This document shows positions 1 to 5,760 of a stretch of DNA of 27,356 bases, piece by piece; within the stretch, counting starts at the first letter, position 1; every line of letters starts with the position of its first letter. The notes under the pieces are model-generated. The model saw only the letters and a list, made by a program, of their open reading frames with translations. It was not told the DNA's origin and ran no database searches. Made by a program: the position numbers and the translations under genes. Origin of the DNA: a virus; IMG/VR virus record IMGVR_UViG_3300037504_000539, positions 1 to 27,356 of that record. One strand, written 5' to 3'.

Positions 1-223
1 TGCAAACGGCCTGCGCGTTCCGTTCATCCCACCGAACAGAATATTTGCCGCGTGTAATAAGATGCCCTGGCTGTATCGTTGCCTGTTGGCGTGTTTTCCC
101 GCAAACAAAGCAGGTCCACCCATCCCGAATTTTTATATATTCACCGAATGCTTTATCAGCTTTTTCAACAAGCTTTTTTCGCTCTGTTTTCTCGGGTTTT
201 TTTCGCCTGGCTTTTGGTATCAT
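1..223 (-). CDS. ninG: NinG/Rap-like recombination nuclease, N-terminal part (cut by window edge)
   Basis: The frame opens at ATG 223 with a GGAGG eight bases upstream and runs off the left edge, so only about 74 residues are visible. After a very basic start (KARRKKPEKTERKK) it reads IRDGWTCFVCGK, then IQPGHLITRGKYSVRWDERNAQAVC. The Cys-x2-Cys followed by a GH and an R-x-x-x-N-x-x-x-x-C stretch is the zinc/HNH-like pattern of lambda NinG (Rap), a Holliday-junction and branched-DNA endonuclease. Its start overlaps the stop of the NinB-like gene as ATGA, so the two are translationally coupled, as ninB and ninG are neighbours in lambdoid phages. The catalytic C-terminal part is not visible, so activity cannot be judged. 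Confidence 0.75.
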   Translation of the reverse strand, partial: MIPKARRKKPEKTERKKLVEKADKAFGEYIKIRDGWTCFVCGKTRQQATIQPGHLITRGKYSVRWDERNAQAVC

Positions 224-720
224 GCCACTTTCCTCCACTTTTTTGTCTTTGCCTCTTGTATTAATTTTTGATAGCTTTCATAATACGGCGTTTCAATTAA
301 AATTATTCCAAGCTCAGCCGCCACCACGTGGGCCATTTCAATTAACAGATAGCTTTCATAAGTCGAGCAGTCGCTTTCGCTTTTCGGGACAGCGTGCCCG
401 GCTATATCCTCTATAACCGGATATTCCACGTCATCTACCGCCCGCCATTTTATGCCGCTTTTGACCGCTGTCATGCTGTTCCCGGTTGCCGAAGCTATTT
501 GCTGGCAATGGCCATGGAAATGGTTGCATTGCGAACCGGCTCCCGTACTCCGGTGGCGTGTGTTATCAATAACCGCTTTGGTTACCGTCGCCCGCCCTAG
601 TCGCTGTTCACTTTCCACATATTTTCGATACATAAAATAGTAATCGTCCGGGACGGCCAAAGACAAAATGCGCGGATCGTTGGTCTTAAGCCGTTCCGTC
701 CCGTAAATCTCTAGCTTCAA
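220..720 (-). CDS. NinB/Orf-like recombination mediator (putative), 166 aa
   Basis: I place the start at TTG 720 (KLEIYG follows), because TTGA overlaps the recombinase stop and a G-rich stretch lies just upstream. Longer readings would run back into the recombinase gene. The middle (RSTGAGSQCNHFHGHCQQIASATG) and the later segment SESDCSTYESYLLIEMAHVVAAELGI parallel, in order and spacing, the lambda NinB pattern: RSLDQN..L...L.D...Q, then ST....EF..L.......ERG. NinB/Orf binds single-stranded DNA and acts as a RecFOR-like loading factor. The HFHGHC cluster could bind metal, which is not typical. The neighbouring NinG-like gene supports the call, but the assignment rests on pattern similarity and is moderate. 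It could also be an unrelated phage protein. Confidence 0.5.
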   Translation of the reverse strand: MKLEIYGTERLKTNDPRILSLAVPDDYYFMYRKYVESEQRLGRATVTKAVIDNTRHRSTGAGSQCNHFHGHCQQIASATGNSMTAVKSGIKWRAVDDVEYPVIEDIAGHAVPKSESDCSTYESYLLIEMAHVVAAELGIILIETPYYESYQKLIQEAKTKKWRKVA

Positions 721-1790
721 AAAATAACCCCCCACTGATAATTTGCACGGAAGTTTGCCCGGTACGCCCTGGCTTCTTGTAAAAACGAAAAAGCCCTGGA
801 AACACACCGGGATAGCTTTTTTTGACTATTTTCCCGCTTTATATAATGCCTGTCCGTTGTCCGCGGATCGGCATGGTCAAGATACTCAGCGATCTCTCTA
901 AGCGTTTTCCCCTCTTTATCCATGATTGTAGCCACCCCGCGTCTAAAGCTATGCGGCGTTAGCTTGGTCCCGTGCAATCTTGCCCGCTTTTTAATCAAGT
1001 TGAAAAAATATCGGTAGGTACTCAACTTTTGATACTTGCTTTTTCTTCGCTCTTTTATCGGCACAAAAAGCGGTTCTTCCGGCCCGGCGTCTTGCCTGTA
1101 AGTCTCTAGATAATCCCGCAAAGCCTGGGCGGCGGCTTCCGGCAAATACTTGTCTTTCGTTTTTCCAAACCCTCTTTTTTTCCGAACCTTTATGTATAGC
1201 TCTCCGTCACGGTCGATCACGTCCTCAATGCAAGCTTCTTGCAAAGGGAATTGCCTTAGAGCCGTATAGGTCAAGACGTAAAAAATGGCTTTGTTTCGGA
1301 CGTTCGCCTCATCGAAATGTTTTGAGCATTCCAAGGCTTTAAAAAAGCGCTTTAACGTTTTGAGCGAAAAAGCCTCGGTCACAATCTCATCCTCAAGAGA
1401 CAAGCCTTTAACTCCGCATGAATACGGGTTCCAGTCAATCACCTTTTCTTCGCGTAAGTAATTACAAAATGTCTTGACCGTACTCAAGTAAGCGTTAATC
1501 GTCGTCGGCTTATAATGCTTGCCGTTAGATTTCCTATAACGCTTGAAATAACCAAGATACCACTGCAAAACGTTTTTATTCGCAATGTCAATCCTGCTTT
1601 TTTCCAGCCAGCTCAAAAAATGGTTGAGGGCCATACGGTTTGCATAAACGGTTTTTTCCGTCATGTGTGGCCTTGAAGCCAGGAAGTCTTCGACTGCCTC
1701 CCAAAGCCAAAATCTTGTACCGGTAAACCGTAGCTGGCTCACCCTCTTAAACTGACACCTCTCTGTTCCTTCCATGTGTGATATGACCAT
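717..1790 (-). CDS. Tyrosine recombinase (phage integrase / Xer-type)
   Basis: I chose ATG 1790, which has AGGGGG six bases upstream. A longer reading from ATG 1865 overlaps the helicase-loader stop as ATGA and would add a hydrophobic leader (MTGFLLILLVFA), unlike this family. An N-terminal SAM-like core-binding domain (LASRPHMTEKTVYANRMALNHFL) precedes the catalytic domain. Catalytic residues can be read: Arg about 179 in TALRQFPLQE, Lys in the KVRKKRGFGKTK hairpin, HSFRR (His 280, Arg 283), LDHADPRTTDRHY (His 306, Tyr 316). The usual LGH is LDH. I do not see the extra helix between motifs II and III that marks integron integrases (IntI), so it is probably the phage's own integrase or a dimer resolvase. 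It sits unusually within a replication/nin operon and no attP could be identified. Confidence 0.9.
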   Translation of the reverse strand: MVISHMEGTERCQFKRVSQLRFTGTRFWLWEAVEDFLASRPHMTEKTVYANRMALNHFLSWLEKSRIDIANKNVLQWYLGYFKRYRKSNGKHYKPTTINAYLSTVKTFCNYLREEKVIDWNPYSCGVKGLSLEDEIVTEAFSLKTLKRFFKALECSKHFDEANVRNKAIFYVLTYTALRQFPLQEACIEDVIDRDGELYIKVRKKRGFGKTKDKYLPEAAAQALRDYLETYRQDAGPEEPLFVPIKERRKSKYQKLSTYRYFFNLIKKRARLHGTKLTPHSFRRGVATIMDKEGKTLREIAEYLDHADPRTTDRHYIKRENSQKKLSRCVSRAFSFLQEARAYRANFRANYQWGVIF

Positions 1791-1861
1791 TTTGGTCCCC
1801 CTAAAATTTGTATTTGGCCCGCCGTCCATGGCGAAAACCAGCAAAATTAGCAAAAATCCCG

Positions 1862-2623
1862 TCATTTCGTCAACTCCCTATTTCCGCGCATATCAGCCGC
1901 TTTGTCTATCCGTACAATGTTGGCCTTATTACACATGCCTATAATCCTGCTCACCACGTCATCGCCCAGGGCGGCCGCCATCGTCGCCCCGCCGAAATTC
2001 CCCGTAAAACCAACCGCCTTTCCGGAAAGATAAAGCTGCTCAAAAAGCATTGACACGTAAGAAAGTTTCCAGTCCGGTAGTTTATCGGTCCTCAAGTCAT
2101 CAAGCAGCAAAAGTTTAATGCTTTGTCGCTCGATATTCTCCTCTACCTCAATCAAATATTCTTTGTCCATGTCAATACTTTGCACATACTTCCGAAACGA
2201 TATGCTCCGAACCGTGTAGCCATGTTCAATCGCTTTAAGCAATACGTGATGCGCAAGCCATGACTTCCCTATACCCACCGGGCCAAAAAGGCCAAAGCCT
2301 ATGCCGTTCTTTATGTTTTGTTTTAAGCCCTCAAGATATTTCATAACTAACGCCCACATAGGTTCAAGTTCCGGCAAGCGTTGAAAATCGGTTATAGGTT
2401 GCCGATACTTTTCGGGAATTTTCGCGGATTTGATTTCAGCCTCGATGATTGCCGCTTGCTCTTGCCGTTTTCTTTCAAGTGTTTCACAATCGCAACATGA
2501 TACTTCAAAGCGTTTTTTAAGGCCCATAGCCTCAAGATACTCATACCTGTATTGCGCTTGGCAATGCGGGCAAAATACAGCCGGCTTTTCCGTTGCTTTT
2601 TTTTCTGTGACTACGTTTAGCAT
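1862..2623 (-). CDS. DnaC/IstB-like AAA+ helicase loader, 253 aa
   Basis: The start is taken at ATG 2623 (MLNVVTEKK), with GGAG eight bases upstream; the ATG 15 bases earlier has no ribosome site. Residues 18-46 hold a Cys cluster (CPHC, then CCDC) likely to bind zinc. Walker A is GPVGIGKS (about 114-121), Walker B LLLLDDL (171-177), sensor-1 TGN (207-209), and an Arg in DVVSRI (about 226) is a candidate arginine finger. This is the DnaC/phage P-type class that loads the host replicative helicase at the origin. It follows the initiator gene directly, two bases after its stop, matching a lambda O-P order. IstB transposition helpers share the fold, but no IS element is present. Confidence 0.88.
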   Translation of the reverse strand: MLNVVTEKKATEKPAVFCPHCQAQYRYEYLEAMGLKKRFEVSCCDCETLERKRQEQAAIIEAEIKSAKIPEKYRQPITDFQRLPELEPMWALVMKYLEGLKQNIKNGIGFGLFGPVGIGKSWLAHHVLLKAIEHGYTVRSISFRKYVQSIDMDKEYLIEVEENIERQSIKLLLLDDLRTDKLPDWKLSYVSMLFEQLYLSGKAVGFTGNFGGATMAAALGDDVVSRIIGMCNKANIVRIDKAADMRGNRELTK

Positions 2624-2625
2624 TT

Positions 2626-3495
2626 TTAAAACTCCCATGCGTTAGCGCGCTGACAAACGCCTTTCTTTTTGCTTTCATTTTTGTAGCGGTCAAACTTTTT
2701 TAAAAAATATTCGATGCAATGCGCTTGATGATCTCTCGCCCAATCGTCGTCGATATATTTTTTCCAAATTTCATCCAGGTCATCATAAAGGCCGTTTAGC
2801 AAAACCTTTTCATCAAATCGCTTTTTGACAAGAGACTTTAAGGCATGAATCTTGCCAGAGTATTGCTTTCCTGAATCTTGATAAAGCTTGACAAGTTTAT
2901 TTGCTACAGCATACGCTTGACGCTCAAGCTGTTTTTTGGAATCGGGCGAAGGCTTTTTTGTATTGCGCGGCTTTTTAGGCGCGCCCTTATTATTAATTGT
3001 ATTATTCCTAGGTGTATTATTCTTTGAAGGGACATTTTTGTCACGGGGGGTAGGGACATTTTTGTCACCCCCTGGGGACATTTTTGTCACGGGGGGGCAT
3101 GACGTTTTTGTCCCCCATGATAGCCATATCTTACGACTATTTGACCACCCCTCTGCTTTGTTTTTCCGTGTTTCACATTTAATATATCCCTTGCTTTCTA
3201 GGGCCTGTATCCACCTTTTTATTGTCCTCACGTCTACTTCGTAAAGGTCCGCAAAATAGCGATTTTTGGCCCAGCAAAACCCTTTTTGATTGCAAAGAGC
3301 CGTGATCTCCCCGTATAAAAACCGGGCGCCCATGGGCAAGCTTTTATTATACCTAACCTCTGCGGGCGTTACGCTATAATACGCCGGTTTTGCGTCTTCC
3401 TCATTTCTGTAAACCCGATTTTCCCGGTGCTCTTGGTCTGTAATCTGATTAATACTCAATTTTTTATCCTCACTTCTTTTAGTTTTTCTCCGCAT
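2626..3495 (-). CDS. Phage replication initiator (O-like), winged helix, iterons inside gene
   Basis: An N-terminal helix-turn-helix/winged-helix region (about residues 40-115: YYSVTPAEVRYNKSLPMGAR..., then LYEVDVRTIKRWIQALESKGYI) resembles phage initiators and DnaD/O-type N-terminal domains. A low-complexity linker (SCPPVTKMSPGGDKNVPTPRDKNV...) is encoded by four DNA iterons. A charged C-terminal domain with Trp-rich helices follows. Organisation matches lambda O: DNA-binding domain, origin inside the gene, then the helicase loader downstream. The ATG at 3495 lacks a ribosome site and lies only three bases from the last attC box. A TTG downstream, encoding LSINQITDQ, has GAGG at good spacing and may be the true start. 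The function is inferred from architecture and context. Confidence 0.75.
   Translation of the reverse strand: MRRKTKRSEDKKLSINQITDQEHRENRVYRNEEDAKPAYYSVTPAEVRYNKSLPMGARFLYGEITALCNQKGFCWAKNRYFADLYEVDVRTIKRWIQALESKGYIKCETRKNKAEGWSNSRKIWLSWGTKTSCPPVTKMSPGGDKNVPTPRDKNVPSKNNTPRNNTINNKGAPKKPRNTKKPSPDSKKQLERQAYAVANKLVKLYQDSGKQYSGKIHALKSLVKKRFDEKVLLNGLYDDLDEIWKKYIDDDWARDHQAHCIEYFLKKFDRYKNESKKKGVCQRANAWEF
2983..3114. other. Probable replication origin (iterons plus AT-rich unwinding stretch)
   Basis: Next to the iteron block, 2985-3027 is AT-rich and contains two copies of GTATTATTC separated by CTAGGT, a plausible duplex-unwinding element. Iterons next to an AT-rich tract inside an initiator gene is the arrangement of lambdoid ori within gene O. 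The call is by analogy; no strand-switch or skew calculation was possible. Confidence 0.65.
3029..3114. repeat. Four iterons of a 16-bp imperfect palindrome
   Basis: GGGACATTTTTGTCAC occurs exactly at 3029-3044, 3053-3068 and 3075-3090. A fourth, reverse-oriented variant, ATGACGTTTTTGTCCC, lies at 3099-3114. Start-to-start spacing is 24, 22 and 24 bases, about two helical turns, so the sites face the same side of DNA. Each unit is itself a near-palindrome (GGGACA-TTTT-TGTCAC). The copies are separated by G/C-only tracts. They fall in the linker of the initiator gene, so the gene product is the obvious candidate ligand. Confidence 0.92.
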
Positions 3496-3498
3496 TTT

Positions 3499-3551
3499 GC
3501 TTAACGTTTGCGATTATACGCCGTTTTAATGTCGTATGGTTGCTGTTGTGT
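3499..3551 (-). repeat. attC-like site of cassette 6 (short type), array end
   Basis: In cassette orientation R'' is ACACAAC (3551-3545) and R' is GTTAAGC (3505-3499). The inner arms GCAACCATACGAC and CGTATAATCGC pair imperfectly around a GCCGTTTTAATG-type loop (+ strand). The site is 53 bp. This is the last attC of the array. Its R' follows GTTRRRY exactly and differs from the GTTGTRY/GTTATRY of the other five, as expected if the final TTAAGC belongs to the original target DNA. The initiator ATG follows three bases later. Confidence 0.78.
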
Positions 3552-3564
3552 GTAGTTTCAAACA

Positions 3565-3771
3565 TTACATTTTCTCTATCATTTTTTTAATTTGTGCTTG
3601 TAAACGCTTTGGCAAATCTACAACATCTCCCATAGCGTAAGCATAAAATATTCTTTCTAAATCTTTTATCTGTCTTTTTAGTTTTATAATTTCTTTTCTA
3701 TCACACTGACAAGCACAATAATCCTCTAGGAAGTAGCCACCACATTTATCACATTTCATATTTTCACCCAT
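3565..3771 (-). CDS. Cassette 6: small Cys-rich (zinc-ribbon-like) protein, 67 aa (actual count 68 at most)
   Basis: I start at ATG 3771, which has AAGGAG seven bases upstream; upstream sequence in the same frame is attC. The N-terminus carries CDKCGGYFLEDYCACQC, a CxxC...CxCxC cluster likely to bind one zinc. A Lys-rich helix (KEIIKLKRQIKDLERIF) and a basic C-terminus (LQAQIKKMIEKM) follow. The short size, own ribosome site and following attC (3499-3551) make it a typical cassette gene. I do not recognise the family; a nucleic-acid or protein-binding adaptor is possible. Confidence 0.75.
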   Translation of the reverse strand: MGENMKCDKCGGYFLEDYCACQCDRKEIIKLKRQIKDLERIFYAYAMGDVVDLPKRLQAQIKKMIEKM

Positions 3772-3798
3772 GTATATTCTCCTTATGTTTGAAATTGC

Positions 3799-3852
3799 GT
3801 ACAACGTTTGCGAAACGTACGCCGTTTTAATGGCGTGCTTTCGCTGTTGTAC
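3799..3852 (-). repeat. attC-like site of cassette 5 (short type)
   Basis: In cassette orientation R'' is GTACAAC (3852-3846) and R' is GTTGTAC (3805-3799), an exact inverted pair. The inner arms GCGAAAGCACGCC and GGCGTACGTTTCGC pair with an asymmetric spacer, A on one side and AAAC on the other. Loop GTTTTAAT is shared with the site at 3499-3551. The site is 54 bp. The asymmetric unpaired spacer and unequal arms are attC traits. The stop codon of the 66-residue cassette gene lies in its loop. Confidence 0.85.
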
Positions 3853-4027
3853 ACTGGTTAATTTTTGCGGGCAAGTTTTTATTGTATAACGATTCACCTA
3901 AAAACTGACACCCGAACGCATAAGAAGCGATAGCCTCGTTTATAAACTTTATCATTTGCTTTTTGGTTGGTATTTTACCGAACTGTTTCTTTAAACCATC
4001 ATCACTAAATTTAATTAATAATTCCAT
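3827..4027 (-). CDS. Cassette 5: hypothetical protein, 66 aa
   Basis: Start ATG 4027 (MELLIKFSDDGLKKQF) has GGGAGG four bases upstream; the ATG at 4066 would begin inside the preceding attC. The protein is a small mixed alpha/beta product with KIPTKKQMIKFINEAIASYAFGCQFLGESLYN. Its last dozen residues (NQCTTAKARH) are encoded by its attC, as commonly seen in integron cassettes. No family recognised, no signal peptide or membrane segment. Confidence 0.72.
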   Translation of the reverse strand: MELLIKFSDDGLKKQFGKIPTKKQMIKFINEAIASYAFGCQFLGESLYNKNLPAKINQCTTAKARH

Positions 4028-4050
4028 TTTGCCTCCCTTGCAATGACTGC

Positions 4051-4248
4051 ACACAACGTTTGACACTATGCTAAGGTCACGAAGTGACTTGAAGTAGTGC
4101 TATGAGCACCATATTATACGCGCCACCGCCCAAGCTGTTGATATTGACATACGACCACCCGAATGGTCTACCCTCCACACAATACGAACAAAAAGCCAAA
4201 TGGCGCGTATAATATTCATAGCACTATTTACTCCTTTTCCTGTTGTAA
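4051..4248 (-). repeat. Oversized attC-like site of cassette 4, with a 25-bp internal hairpin
   Basis: Boxes TTACAAC (4248-4242, R'') and GTTGTGT (4057-4051, R') bound a 198-bp segment, long for an attC. Inside, 4096-4105 plus 4111-4125 pair with 4216-4225 plus 4201-4215 (ATATTATACGCGCCA against TGGCGCGTATAATAT, and AGTGCTATGA against TCATAGCACT), giving 25 pairs with one five-base bulge. A second hairpin (GGTCAC-GAA-GTGAC) lies near 4076-4087. The R'-proximal arm GACACTATGC has no clean partner next to R'', so the site may be a fusion or decayed attC. A 39-codon frame inside the hairpin (ATG 4219) looks like chance. Confidence 0.6.
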
Positions 4249-4808
4249 GCTGTTTTGCCGGATTCCTTAATGTTCTGTGCGCCCAGCTCGATACTACACG
4301 GAACTTCGTTACCCCATACATCCCAACCGCCGCGCTCTTTACGAGCAAAAACATCAATCATGGGAGAACCAAAAACAGATACTATATCGTAGAACTCGTC
4401 TGGCTTTGCCGAGTGCCGTTCGGATTTTACCACAAAACAAGTCGGGATCGCTTTGCGACGGGGGTACATTTCTAACTTACCTTTGTACCCGAACAAGCAA
4501 AACTCTGTACGGTGGTGAAATCCGAAAAGGCACATTCCGTTCCGTTTATCCCACGTTAAAGTACGCTGATAGCGGAACCCCCACGCCGACATAATATCGA
4601 AACTTGACGGCAAAAAAGCGTGAGTTGTCCAGAGAAACAAAACGGAATTTTCTGCGCTTAGTGCAGAAATCGGCAAAGTCTTGATAGCATCAAGTGACAT
4701 AGTGGGGTAGTCCAAATTCTGTTTTTGGTTCGGCCTCACTTTACGCACGATCTTTTTGACAGGCCACGGCGGATCTACCACTATTGTTTTATATTTTTTG
4801 GCGCACAT
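4224..4808 (-). CDS. Cassette 4: MT-A70-type adenine DNA methyltransferase, 194 aa
   Basis: The DPPW tetrad (residues 12-15) in TIVVDPPWPVKK is the catalytic motif IV of MT-A70-family N6-adenine methyltransferases. LFLWTTHAFLPSSFDIMSAWGFRY, TLTWDKRNG and the C-terminal SVFGSPMIDVFARKERGGWDVWGNEV match the family's conserved order. At 194 residues it is full length for the phage/bacterial small type. ATG 4808 has GGAGAG nine bases upstream. Phages use such enzymes to mask restriction sites; that role is inferred. It is the largest gene in the array and the only one with a clear enzymatic function, flanked by attC-like sites 4835-4915 and 4051-4248. Confidence 0.9.
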   Translation of the reverse strand: MCAKKYKTIVVDPPWPVKKIVRKVRPNQKQNLDYPTMSLDAIKTLPISALSAENSVLFLWTTHAFLPSSFDIMSAWGFRYQRTLTWDKRNGMCLFGFHHRTEFCLFGYKGKLEMYPRRKAIPTCFVVKSERHSAKPDEFYDIVSVFGSPMIDVFARKERGGWDVWGNEVPCSIELGAQNIKESGKTAYNRKRSK

Positions 4809-4834
4809 ATAATATCGCTCTCCGGCTCAATTGC

Positions 4835-4915
4835 GTATAACGTTCGCGACTACCCGAAGTCGCGCAGCGATTTGGGCGAAGGCTTAAAGCCGAAGCCGGG
4901 TAGTCGTTGTTGTAC
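4835..4915 (-). repeat. attC-like site of cassette 3 (long type)
   Basis: R'' GTACAAC (4915-4909) and R' GTTATAC (4841-4835) bound arms CGACTACCCG and CGGGTAGTCG, a perfect 10-bp stem. Spacers are unequal: AA on the R'' side and CGAAC on the R' side. The loop (4856-4890) shares GAAGT...ATTTGGGCGAAG with the sites at 5130 and 5449. The site is 81 bp. The stop of the 85-residue gene (4850) lies inside it. Confidence 0.87.
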
Positions 4916-5107
4916 GACCGTTTGCATGTGTGCCCAATAGTACAGTGGTGTTTGATACTCTTTTTCATCGTGGACGTTTATATTCATTCTGCATTTTATG
5001 CACATAGGAATATCTATAATCCTATCTGAACCACAAACCACGTATGAAACATCAATAAGTAATCCATCCTCTAAACACCCTACACACTCTCCATTTTTAT
5101 GTATCAT
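4850..5107 (-). CDS. Cassette 3: small zinc-finger-like protein, 85 aa
   Basis: ATG 5107 follows AGGGAG at five to six bases. Two Cys pairs (ECVGCLEDG, then MCIKCRM about 25 residues later, with a further Cys in YVVCGSD) suggest a zinc ribbon of the kind in small phage HNH-like or treble-clef proteins. No HNH catalytic residues are evident. The last 18 or so residues (RLPGFGFKPSPKSLRDFG) are encoded by attC and are probably not conserved. Function unknown. Confidence 0.75.
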   Translation of the reverse strand: MIHKNGECVGCLEDGLLIDVSYVVCGSDRIIDIPMCIKCRMNINVHDEKEYQTPLYYWAHMQTVVQQRLPGFGFKPSPKSLRDFG

Positions 5108-5129
5108 AAAATCTCCCTATGCAAATGTC

Positions 5130-5209
5130 GTACAACGTCCACGGCTATACGAAGTTGGCGAAGCCAATTTGGGCGAAGCGTTAGCGTAGCCGTATAGCCG
5201 TTGTTGTGT
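5130..5209 (-). repeat. attC-like site of cassette 2 (long type)
   Basis: R'' ACACAAC (5209-5203) and R' GTTGTAC (5136-5130) bound an 11-bp stem, ACGGCTATACG against CGTATAGCCGT. Spacers are A and GGAC. The loop holds nested GCGAAGC/GCTTCGC segments and the GAAGTTGGCGAAGCCAATTTGGGCGAAGC signature of the long subfamily. Size 80 bp. The site starts nine bases after the stop of the 58-residue gene. Confidence 0.87.
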
Positions 5210-5217
5210 GATGTAAA

Positions 5218-5394
5218 TCACCGTTCCGCCTGTTCTTTGGCGGGCGGGGTGTTACGATGTCGCCCCTTAGCAATCTTATGTATACGACATACCCACGAAT
5301 GCCCCGTGTCGAGTTCTGGCTGCCAGTTATCAAGGTCGCAGCAACAACGCACGCCTTCGCTTTTTACCTGTTCAACAATTTCACGTAAAGTCAC
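5218..5394 (-). CDS. Cassette 2: short protein with Cys triplet, 58 aa
   Basis: This frame opens at GTG 5394 with a perfect GGAGG six bases upstream and ends at TGA 5218-5220, nine bases before the attC. It reads MTLREIVEQVKSEGVRCCCDLDNWQPELDTGHSWVC..., with a CCC triplet and a further Cys plus His residues that may bind metal, then a basic tail. It is short enough to be missed by length cut-offs. The position of cassette boundaries and the strong ribosome site make it a likely real gene. A palindrome (TGTCAA-N7-TTGACA, about 5416-5434) sits just upstream. No family recognised. Confidence 0.65.
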   Translation of the reverse strand: MTLREIVEQVKSEGVRCCCDLDNWQPELDTGHSWVCRIHKIAKGRHRNTPPAKEQAER

Positions 5395-5448
5395 AATTAG
5401 CCTCCATGGTTAGCCTGTCAACTATAAATTGACAAGGTGATTTATTTC

Positions 5449-5611
5449 ATACAACGTTTGCGACTATGAGAAGTTGCCGAGTTTTTTCAAAGACTCATAA
5501 AATGTCATCAAACATATTTCTTTTTTATCTGCCACCATTTTATATATAACATCATTAAAACTCGGCAATTTGGGTGGGGCCGGAGGCGGAACCGCATAGT
5601 CGCTGTTGTCG
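5449..5611 (-). repeat. attC-like site of cassette 1 (long type, expanded loop)
   Basis: R'' CGACAAC (5611-5605) and R' GTTGTAT (5455-5449) bound a perfect stem GCGACTATG/CATAGTCGC with spacers A and AAAC. The loop is expanded to give a 163-bp site, with an inner stem TTGCCGAG/CTCGGCAA (5473-5480 with 5565-5572). Outside the expansion it keeps the GAAGTTG...AATTTGGG signature of the sites at 4835 and 5130. Confidence 0.82.
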
Positions 5612-5760
5612 GATCGTTCAAACTGTTTTTTATAATCAGACAATAGCTCAGTAACTTTGAGTCTATCCCATCTCATCGCATGAGGGTAAAATGGATTGTT
5701 TACCTTCTCCCATTCTTGTAAATATTCTTGCACGTCATATATTATTGTACTTTCAGTCAT
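5464..5760 (-). CDS. Cassette 1: hypothetical protein, 98 aa
   Basis: ATG 5760 (MTESTIIYDVQEYLQEW) has AAGGAG six bases upstream; a longer reading would start in the cassette boundary. The first half is acidic-aromatic (QEYLQEWEKVNNPFYPHAMRWDRLKVTELLSDY). The second half, from RSDNSDYAVPPPAPPKLP on, is encoded by the attC with its expanded loop, so the C-terminal 49 residues may be an addition. The Pro-rich stretch is simply attC stem read in frame. No family recognised. Confidence 0.68.
   Translation of the reverse strand: MTESTIIYDVQEYLQEWEKVNNPFYPHAMRWDRLKVTELLSDYKKQFERSDNSDYAVPPPAPPKLPSFNDVIYKMVADKKEICLMTFYESLKKLGNFS

Noticed and set aside
717-1790. Integron integrase (IntI) that would complete the integron
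   Set aside because: The catalytic residues read as a generic tyrosine recombinase and I see no IntI-specific insertion between motifs II and III; it is also separated from the array by three genes.
1791-1865. Hydrophobic leader (MTGFLLILLVFA) as a signal anchor on the recombinase
   Set aside because: An internal ATG with AGGGGG at ideal spacing gives a normal-length recombinase; a membrane anchor is not expected for this family.
4100-4219. A 39-codon frame (MNIIRAIWLFVRIVW...) within the long hairpin, possibly a mini cassette gene
   Set aside because: It lies entirely in the paired arms of the hairpin and has a ribosome site at poor spacing; more likely chance coding of a structured repeat.
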